NCBI GenBank assembly: GCA_022836615.1
Contig: MU405303.1
Coordinates: 89,488 to 153,487, forward strand
DNA: 64,000 nucleotides
Source of the DNA: Annulohypoxylon bovei var. microspora
Taxonomy: Eukaryota > Ascomycota > Sordariomycetes > Xylariales > Hypoxylaceae
Direction: 5' to 3'
Part shown: in pieces, positions 56,736 to 64,000 of the stretch
How positions within the stretch are numbered: the first letter of the stretch is position 1
Layout of the letters: every line of letters starts with the position of its first letter
Notes under the pieces: generated by a model
Told to the model about the DNA's origin: nothing
The model's database searches: none
The model's input: the letters and a program-made list of their open reading frames with translations, nothing else
Translations under genes and position numbers: made by a program

Positions 56736-58228
56736 TTAATCTTCCTCGTCACCCTCGGCATCCTGATCATCATCCTCGTCCTCAACCTGCTGGCTCGCTC
56801 TAGCATTCGAACCTCTTCTACTACCACCAGCACCCTCCCCCTCGTCAGCATTCTCCTCCTCCTTACCGTATGGATGATCGCGATACAAGTCCATCCAGGC
56901 TCTCGTATCGTCGTTCGGGTCCTCGATCGCGACATCCAACTGGTCTACGTTGCGCTCGTCCAGGTCCACGCCGTCCGGCACCATTCCTATGGTGCGGGCG
57001 ATCTTCTTGGCACGCTGGGGCTTGATTACGCTTCGCTGCATAACCGGGTAGTAAAATGCAGCCTTCTGGTCCGTGGTCTCGTCGTCGTTAAACGCCAGCA
57101 CAACCTCCTCATCGTACTTAGTCTGGTTGTTTAGCTCGAGCTCCTGCGCCGTCTCGTACGTGCGCACGCGGGGGAACTGGAAGGCCGGCTTGCCACCGCT
57201 CTTGTGCGTGTATAGACTATCATCATCGTGATCCGGGTTCTCGATGTCGAACTTCTGGCGGAAGCGCTCCGATGTGTCGGCGCTGTCGTTGAGGAAGAAG
57301 TCGTAGTCCATCAGGTTCTGCGGCTTGGGCACGCGCTGCGGGTCTCGCTCGTGCGCCTGCACAGCCATCGCGAATGCCGCCTCGTCGGCCTCGCTCCTAC
57401 TAAGGGGCTTGAGGATACCACTGAGGAGCCGTCGGTCGTAGGATCGCGTCGGCGCTAGTGGATTGTGCGTGAACTTGAACGTCACATAGGCGCCAGAATC
57501 AGGGAACGCATCCAGGTCGGGGACCAGAGGAAAGGCGTCGACGAGCTTGGCGTTGCGGTTGGTCGGGTGCTTAACTCGGCTCTTATCCTTGAGGTTCGCA
57601 GCCGCGACGGCAAAGCCTTGGTCTATCTTTCGCTTCATTTGGGCCGGCGAATCGACATCTCGGTCTGGAGATGGTCGCTTCTGAGGCCGCTTGGGAGCTG
57701 GGTTGAGGAGAGCGCTAGAGGTATTGCGCTTCGTGGATACAGAGGATATGTACTCTGTCCGGCGGAGGAATGACACATTGGCTTCGTGAATCTTGGGTTG
57801 GCCCAGAGTTCCAGGAGGTCTGAGTAGAGCGCGATCGCGTGGATGAATGGCTGGGGGTTGTGCTGGGGCTTGGATAGCTGTATCTTAAGTAAGTCATAAA
57901 TGGTCAAATAGAAACGTGTTCGCCGTAGCTTCTTTCATGCTTCTCGTGTGTACGTACAACTCTCATCGCCATCAAAGATCCCTGGCATTCCCACCAGATC
58001 TAACGGCATTCCCAGCTCCGCATCAGCCTCAATGTTGAGGGGCTGCTCTCGTGCGAGTCTCGAAGCAAACTCTATGGCCGTGTACCTGTTGCTAGCGAGG
58101 CCAGTGTTAGGGACATCGAGGAGCTTCGGTGGGAAAGGAGGAGGCGGTAGAGCGTTGGAGAATCGGATTCTGGCGATAAAGTCCTGATGGATGGAGCGGT
58201 GCTCGCCATTGCGCGACGAGGACGCCAT
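56736..58228 (-). CDS. paf1: RNA polymerase II-associated factor 1 (PAF1 complex subunit)
   Basis: Two exons on the minus strand: 57958-58228 and 56736-57877, giving 470 residues. The N-terminus contains HQDFIARIRFSNALPPPPFPPKLLD, the canonical Paf1 start (F-NxLPPPPFPPKL), and the protein continues with DESSIQAPAQPPAIHPRDRALL across the intron. RRTEYISS, YVTFKFTHNPL, DYDFFLNDS and ERFRQKF are further Paf1 landmarks. The C-terminus is strongly acidic (about 50 residues of Asp/Glu), as in other Paf1 proteins. The PAF1 complex travels with RNA polymerase II and supports elongation and histone H2B ubiquitination and H3K4/K36 methylation. The donor GTACGT and acceptor TACAG give a phase-1 intron that joins exactly. 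Confidence 0.95.
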
Positions 58229-59078
58229 CGTGATGACGGTTTAGAGCTATCTAGCTGAGCAATGTGAAAGATAAAAGAAAGTGAGAATTGACAATGTGAA
58301 GGACAACTTCGACGACGAGGACGAGGTTGAAGTGGTGAAGATGACGATTATCAAAGGGCCGATTGAAATTATCGACAAGTACCAAGGTACACGACCCAGT
58401 CCAATAATTATAAAGGCAAGTGCATTTGAAATGCAACCTCGAATCAAGCTGAATTGACGTCGCAGGTAGGTGCTATGCGCGTCGCGGTACTTAGGCTAAG
58501 TATCTTTCGCGAAGACTTGGTCGCAAAAAAAAAGGTGTCGGTTGGAAGGTGCAAAGACCATCCAAGCTTTATCGTTATCGGCAAGGCTGAGGTTCCATGG
58601 TTCCATTCCAACCAACACCGTCAATGTCATAAAGCACCACACCCCTGTGGGTAGTATCCTTTAAAGCGAATACTAATGGCCGGAATAGTCTTAAAAGTTG
58701 ATTATTATTGTTCTTTAGTTTTATGTCTACTGCTGACAATCCTAGAAGATGCAATTCTGCACCCTGAACACTTCCATGCTACAGCCCATCCTCGTCCCAG
58801 TAGAGAAATATTCCCTTCAAGGCCAACCAACAATTAATAATGGAAGCTCATGGCATTACTCCGTACAGACCGTCCTGCTCCAGTAGTACCTCATACAAAA
58901 TGCCTGTATCGTAATTTATACAGTTATCAAAGCCCCAATGCGCATCACCGTGTCGAGTAGTCATCGTGATTAAAAAGTGATCGAAACTGTCTACAAGTTT
59001 CGTTTAGACCTTCCCGGTATTATCCGAGTGTTTTTCTAATAAGCCCCAGCATGACCTAATTCCATTATAGTCCCATGC
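58229..59078. other. Intergenic region upstream of PAF1
   Basis: This 850 bp spacer holds the PAF1 promoter and the RER1 3' untranslated region. Frames here are short and overlap. I see no further gene. Confidence 0.55.
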
Positions 59079-59828
59079 CTATGAGGTACTGGTCTTACCG
59101 TACTTCGCCTTGCCGAACGAAAAGGGGACGTATCGGTACTTGATCATGTGCTGGATTTGCTTGCGCACTGTACATGATTAGTGATACTGGTCAACTATGA
59201 ATACCTCCATGATAACTTACTGGTCAGAACAAAGAGGATGATCCAGTACATGACCAACACGGGCCAGAAGACGGGAACGTTGAAGATCTCGAACCAACTG
59301 CACATGAACCCGATAGCGACGGCGCGAGTCGCCTCATGCCAGAACTTGAATTCCGGGAGCCGTCGGATGAACGGTCGGAACTCTTCGTCTTGCTTGGTCG
59401 GGAGGCCGCCGGCTGATCCATCCTCCATCTCATTGTCTAGCATGTCGTTCGAAGGATCGAACTTAGGCTGTAGGAAGGCGAGGAACAAGTTGAGTAGGTA
59501 GATTCCGAGTGCGTATGCAACTAGTCGCTGTTAGAAATTGATCCATTTCTCTCCTCAAAAGCGCAAGGGGGCTTATCATACCAATATACCAGCCTTGTGC
59601 TAAGAGCACGCGGAGGAAGAAGATGCCTAGAAATACGGCCGTGCCAACCCATCGGTAGAGAACAAAGGGAGTCGCATGATCTAGAAGAGCTTGGTATTGC
59701 TACAGACTGTTAGCTTTGCTGAAAAGTATATCGACGGCAATCGGCGCAAAGAGACATACTCTCTGGAGTTTTGACGTTTGGGCTGTGACGGCCGCGAAAG
59801 GGGTTTGCTCGGCCTCGATATTTTCCAT
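59079..59828 (-). CDS. rer1: ER retrieval receptor RER1
   Basis: Four exons on the minus strand: 59760-59828, 59582-59699, 59221-59520 and 59079-59167, giving 191 residues, as in other RER1 proteins. QYQALLDHATPFVLYRWVGT opens the membrane part. AQGWYI-VAYALGIYLLNLFLAFLQPKFDPS is split over an intron and is the best conserved family segment. EFRPFIRRLPEFKFWHEATRA and MRKQIQHMIKYRYVPFSFGK complete it. Four membrane spans are visible. Rer1 cycles between Golgi and ER and returns escaped ER membrane proteins and unassembled subunits in COPI vesicles. The first exon is short and acidic, as expected. Confidence 0.96.
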
Positions 59829-60508
59829 GATGAATGATGCGATCCTTTATTCTTATCCTCAAAATAATAATTGATATGATACTAAAGTCGCCTCTGTACT
59901 TTGTATCCTTCTCAGGGTGTTGAAGGAAGTAAAAAAGTGTGATGACGGTGATATCATGAGACTATTAAAGAAGATGAATAGATTCTTTCGCCAATTTCCA
60001 AGTCGCGACTTTTCGAGATCTGCGCCAAAGGGGAAGACAATGTGGCCAGCTTAATTAAACTTTTACTAGCCACATTTCTATTTAAAGCCACATTTTATAA
60101 TGAAACTAACATGACTGGCCGCGCAAGCATTTTTCGGCACGTCAGTTCCCCGCTTTATTCCTTTATTTGAATATTACCTGATACGTGGATATTTAAACTT
60201 GTAATATTCCGGTATGGGCATTCCGGAGTGGGGTGTGGCTGATTCAGCTACTGTCCGTTATCCTCGGCCAGCTTCGGCTTCATGACCTCATAAGTTCGGA
60301 GCTGTGGTTCTTAACCTTCACCTTAAATGGATACTACAATTTCTAAGCCGGAACATTGTCTGTCCAGGTAGGTTATGTTACGTACTTAACTGTCCTTCTC
60401 ACGAATAAATATATTTTCTAAGTAGTCTGTGTCATTCAATTGATCCTCTTTCATTTCCCATTAGAAGGGTTGTGTCTAGTTGCTACGGTTCATATTAACT
60501 CACCGAGG
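59829..60508. promoter_or_regulatory. Divergent promoter region, RER1 and enoyl-CoA hydratase
   Basis: This 680 bp spacer lies between the two start codons on opposite strands. AT-rich throughout. It must hold both promoters; I identify no specific factor site. Confidence 0.5.
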
Positions 60509-61453
60509 ATGAACACATCACGGACCTTGAGGCCGCTAGCCTCACGCCTCCAACCATACACACTTCCTAGAACAGTCCGCCAGTTCTCTGCCACGGCAAA
60601 TAGATCCTATGAGTACCTTCTAGTATCAGAGCCTAAGCCGGGCGTCGGCCAAGGTGAGATATACAATGGCGGTTTGCCATACCTACCGCGAATACCTAAT
60701 TAACCTCGGTCTACCTCACCAGTAACCCTCAACCGGCCCAAAGCTCTCAACGCGCTATGCACGCCGCTCATCGACGAGCTCAACCAAGCTCTTGATGCAT
60801 TTAACACTTCCCCTTCCATCTCCGCCATCATCCTCACCGGGTCCGAGAAGGCCTTCGCGGCCGGCGCCGACATCAAGGAGATGGCGCCGCTCACCTTCTC
60901 GGCCGCGTACAAGACGAGCTTCATCGAGTCGTGGTCGCAGCTCACGACGCGCGTCAAGAAGCCGATCATCGCCGCGGTCTCCGGTCACGCCCTCGGCGGC
61001 GGATGCGAGCTCGCCATGATGGCCGATATCCTGTACTGCACGGAGCGCGCCAACTTCGGCCAGCCCGAGATCAAGCTCGGCACGGTACCCGGGGCCGGCG
61101 GCAGCCAGCGGCTCACGCGGGCCATCGGAAAATCGCGCGCCATGGAGTTGATTCTTACCGGGAGGAGTTTCTCGGGCGTGGACGCGGCTAGTTGGGGGCT
61201 CGCGGCGAAGGCGTTCCCCAGCTATGAGGCGTTGATGGAGGGCGCGCTATCGACGGCCGAGACCATTGCCGGGAACTCGCAGGTGGCGGTCATCGCGGCC
61301 AAGGAGGTCGTGAATAAGAGCCAGGACCTGCCATTGAGGGATGGTGTTGAGTACGAGAGGAGGGTCTTCCACAGCTTGTTTGGGAGCAAGGATCAGAAGG
61401 TTGGGATGGAGGCTTTTGCGGCGAAGAAGAAGCCGGAGTGGACGCATGAATAG
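60509..61453 (+). CDS. Mitochondrial enoyl-CoA hydratase (crotonase family)
   Basis: Two exons: 60509-60653 and 60723-61453, giving 291 residues. The first about 30 residues (MNTSRTLRPLASRLQPYTL, then VRQFSATA) lack acidic residues, are Arg/Ser-rich and end in a likely processing site, giving a mitochondrial presequence. FAAGADIKEM forms the oxyanion hole. The two catalytic glutamates are Glu144 in LGGGCELAMM and Glu164 in FGQPEIKLG, both present, followed by GAGGSQRLTR. It hydrates 2-enoyl-CoA in fatty acid or branched-chain amino acid breakdown. With both Glu residues it is a true hydratase rather than an isomerase. The coding part after the intron is GC-rich and strongly codon-biased. Confidence 0.95.
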
Positions 61454-61921
61454 GGAAATCATTTATGGTTGCTGTAGCGTGACGGTATGGGAAGGTGTAT
61501 AGCACGATTAATTCCCTCGTAAATTAAGTCCATATTTAGACCCGAGCCACGCCGCTTTAAAACTTAAGGAGGCGCGGCGGCAGTTAATTTAAATGTCAAG
61601 CCAAATAGGTTGGCTAACATGTTATCACACATTTTTCGTTTCAAATCCTTAATTCAACTGTGTGAGCCTTTTTGTTGTAGTAAAACGTTGATTCTATGCT
61701 TATATACTGTAAACCGATCTATAGTAACCCAGTTTGTAATAATACAACGACTTCAGAATAGCTATATGTACAATCCCCCCTTTTTCTCACCACTGTAACG
61801 AATGGAACGAAATGACTGCTAAAAGCTGTCGCTTCTACCTCACTGTGACAATCAAATCCAAACCAGAGCCGCTGATATAGACTTCACTGTTCTGTGCCCC
61901 GTGCTGTCAGGCTGCAGTGAT
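61454..61921. other. Convergent spacer
   Basis: This 468 bp AT-rich spacer lies between the 3' ends of enoyl-CoA hydratase (plus) and the secreted orphan (minus). I see nothing else in it. Confidence 0.6.
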
Positions 61922-62704
61922 CTATTTCAGCTCAGCAGAGAAGACCTTGACGAAGGACTCGCAGTTGTTGTCGGCAACCGAGTACGTCTTGTGAGCAGCT
62001 TCAGAGAAGTAAGCCTCGGCAGTCTTCTTGGCGTCGGAGTAGGTCTTGGCCGAGATCTCCTTGAGGAAAGAGATTTGGCCGTTCTTGAAGAGACCTGCAG
62101 TCTGGCCGGAAAGCTTGTAGTTCTTGGGGCCTTCGAGCTCAGCAGCGCCGGAGGCCTTCTTGATCAGGTGGTAGAGCTGGCCAGTGAAGTCCTTGACCCG
62201 GTGCTTGTTCTTGCCCTTGCCGCTCTCAACATCCTTAACCTTTCCGAGGATCACCTGCCGGGCGTGTTAGTCATGTTTGTGGTATGTCGGGGCAGACTCC
62301 AAAATTCGGAGTTCTCTTAAGGGGTTACATACACCAATGTGCTTGAAGCCAAGCTCCTTTTGTAAAGCCTGAATCTCCGCAGGAGTCTCGGAGTCGATGG
62401 AAGTACCATCACCAAGAGGCCCTGTTCACTCGAGTGTCAGCTACCAAGTGTATCATATTTGCTGCAGTTCAAGATCTGGCTTACACTTGACGGTGAATGC
62501 GTAGTACTTTCCGTCCGCGATGGTGCTCTTCGCGGCGTGGACCTTAGTGTACTCGGCGGAAACAGAGTCGGCCACACGAGCGACTAGGGAGTTCTCGATC
62601 TCGGTCTCGCGGGTGCTAAGCTCTTCGCTGCTCTGGGGCTGTCCCAGGGGGCTAGCGGCGGCGAGGCCAGCGAGGAAGAGAGAGAAGACAGATGAGAACT
62701 TCAT
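61922..62704 (-). CDS. Small secreted protein of unknown family
   Basis: Three exons on the minus strand: 62485-62704, 62333-62421 and 61922-62254, giving 213 residues. Residues 1-18 form a signal peptide (MKFSSVFSLFLAGLAAAS). The mature part is Lys/Ala/Ser/Glu-rich, mostly helical in look, with GPLGDGT-like and SIDSETPAEIQALQKELG segments and a C-terminus ending ESFVKVFSAELK. It has a single cysteine (in NNCESF), so it is not a typical disulfide-rich effector. Codon use is strongly biased towards C/G endings, suggesting high expression. The upstream region has a strong TATA element and a short tandem repeat. I recognise no family. Intron phases close (GTAAGC and GTATGT donors). Confidence 0.82.
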
Positions 62705-62784
62705 TTTGAAAAGATAAAGAAGGTTTGGAAAGTACTGTTAAAGAACAAGACTGGATATCTAGAAGAATGTGGCTTGGTTGGTTG

Positions 62785-62837
62785 TGATGTTGATGGTGAG
62801 TGAGTGATGAGTGATGAATGATGAGTGATGAGTGAGG
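62785..62837. repeat. GAGTGATGA-type short tandem repeat in the upstream region of the secreted orphan
   Basis: Imperfect units of GAGTGAT/GAGTGATGA (reading plus strand) repeat about five times just upstream of the secreted orphan gene, inside its probable 5' leader or proximal promoter. The repeat is purine-rich on the plus strand and so pyrimidine-rich (TCATCACTC) on the sense strand. Confidence 0.7.
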
Positions 62838-62871
62838 AGAAAAAACCAATATTAGAGGTTTGTGCAACGGC

Positions 62872-62882
62872 TTTTTATATAC
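62872..62882 (-). promoter_or_regulatory. TATA box of the secreted orphan gene (probable)
   Basis: On the minus strand the sequence reads TATATAAAAAG about 170 bp before the ATG at 62704, with a CCAAT-like box read on the plus strand near 62846. The TATA is a near-perfect consensus, consistent with strong or induced transcription. Confidence 0.5.
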
Positions 62883-64000
62883 ATTTCTAACTTACAGTTT
62901 CTTTGAATGATTCTTAGGTTTACTATCACTTGAAGCCTCTGTGGTAAAGAATTACCCACAAGTGTTGTAGGACCTCAGATCGTTCCATAGATCGAAAATA
63001 GAATTCCCCATACCCAGGGTCCAGGGAGCCTCATCCTCAGTGCAGATCCCATAAGATCCATAAGCAATCAACAACGATCATGTTCAATATGAAAATAAAA
63101 TTGACGAATTTGGTTATATCGCTGATGTGATCCTGCCAATTAATCGAAAGGATTAACTGGCGGTTCTGTCATACTTGGTCCCTTTTTGGGTTCGGGTAAA
63201 TATCCCATTGGATATATCCTTGCTCAGCCCTGCCATCTCCATGGGGTTTTCAGGATCGAGTGTCCTACTAAGTCGAATGACGTTAAAAAATGACCCCTTT
63301 GCTAATATATTAGAACACTAGGTAGCTTCACATTGATGACTGAATCCTACGATCTGATTAAAATTATGTAAAGAAAATGACCACCAAATTTTGATTTGAT
63401 AACTGTTATAGGTCATGGTGTATGAAGTAATCTACCTAGAATAATATGAATTAATAGTGTAAATAGGTGCCTACTTACTTCGTACCTAGTGCCTAGGTAA
63501 TTATTCCAAATAAAAGGTGCAGTCAAATTGATCAAGTTCAATATAATTAGCATATTTCCTTAATTGGTAACGTCTTGTGTCCTTGTTTCTAGGTCATGTG
63601 ACGTTGTATTCAGTGGGGCGCTTAGCGTATGGATCGTCCCGTCTCCAGCTTTTTAACGCCACAGCACCATCCACTTAGAATGGCTCAAAATAAATGAAAC
63701 ATGTGCGGGCTTGTGCTAATACTACTATATTGCACTGTGATCTAAACTATCCCTTTAAGTACCTATTTAAGTAACTTACACGTATTTCGAATGCTAATTC
63801 GGTAATGATGGGATAGATTAGCACACAGTCCAATACAGTGGCATTAGCACATGCTCCGTTTATTTTGACGCCATTCTTAGTCCCGTTGTACTGTTAAGTT
63901 CAAGGGGGGAGTTTTCGAGGGGGGGGAGTATTCAAGAACCCCACCTTTGTGGGCAGACCTCGACCAATAAGATGCTTGGATTGTTTCACGGGCCACCTTT
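62883..64000. other. AT-rich intergenic right edge
   Basis: I see no gene in the last 1.1 kb. Several CTAGGTAC/GTACCTAG-type motifs cluster at 63432-63500. A G-run lies at about 63920. The next gene must lie beyond the window. Confidence 0.55.

Noticed and set aside
1..64000. Biosynthetic gene cluster, intact transposon, CRISPR array or defence system
   Set aside because: I see no synthase, transposase, reverse transcriptase or integrase domain, no long terminal repeats and no regularly spaced repeats. The content is conserved eukaryotic genes plus spacer DNA.

Overview
The window is nuclear DNA of a filamentous ascomycete (Pezizomycotina), most likely a Sordariomycete. The genes carry many short introns, mostly about 50-130 nt, with GTANGT donors, CTAAC-type branch sites and YAG acceptors. 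Several proteins, notably the complex I LYR subunit with its GRN C-terminus, match what I recall of their Neurospora counterparts. A dispersed 5S rRNA relic with a TATA element just upstream also fits this group. I rebuilt 21 protein-coding genes, most with complete exon chains whose phases close exactly; one is cut by the left edge. Exon junctions were read by eye from splice signals and family knowledge, with no alignment.

Left third (1-27 kb): the 3' end of a secreted GH5 glycoside hydrolase; a Mediator subunit 2-like protein (minus); the three-RRM RNA-binding protein PUB1, preceded by a remarkable stretch of over 1 kb with no ATG; the DYRK-family kinase YAK1; an unassigned RRM protein (minus) divergent from ribosomal protein uL2; adenosine kinase with a possible mitochondrial N-terminal extension; an internally deleted 5S rRNA pseudogene; and an EST1/SMG7-like protein (minus).

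Middle (27-44 kb): a compact housekeeping block with a ZNF511-like zinc-finger protein, BUD31/G10 (splicing), the NDUFA6-type LYR subunit of complex I, the RNA polymerase I/III subunit AC19 and a 2EXR protein. It is followed by a looser region with an orphan four-span membrane protein, a protein with an internal MIF-like domain lacking the catalytic N-terminal proline, and the Rag-family GTPase GTR2 (TORC1 signalling).

Right third (44-64 kb): a GC-rich intronless secreted PI-PLC-X protein, a gene-poor stretch of about 5.4 kb, a secreted large-subunit catalase, PAF1 (transcription elongation), RER1 (ER retrieval), mitochondrial enoyl-CoA hydratase and a small secreted orphan with a repeat-bearing upstream region.

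I see no biosynthetic cluster, intact transposon, CRISPR array, defence island or intact tRNA. Most content is ordinary conserved eukaryotic housekeeping. The most notable signals are the ATG-free PUB1 leader, the acidic-residue-free extension of adenosine kinase, the deleted 5S gene, several micro-exons, the non-canonical MIF protein and a dispersed CTACCTAGGTAC-type palindromic motif in the intergenic DNA.
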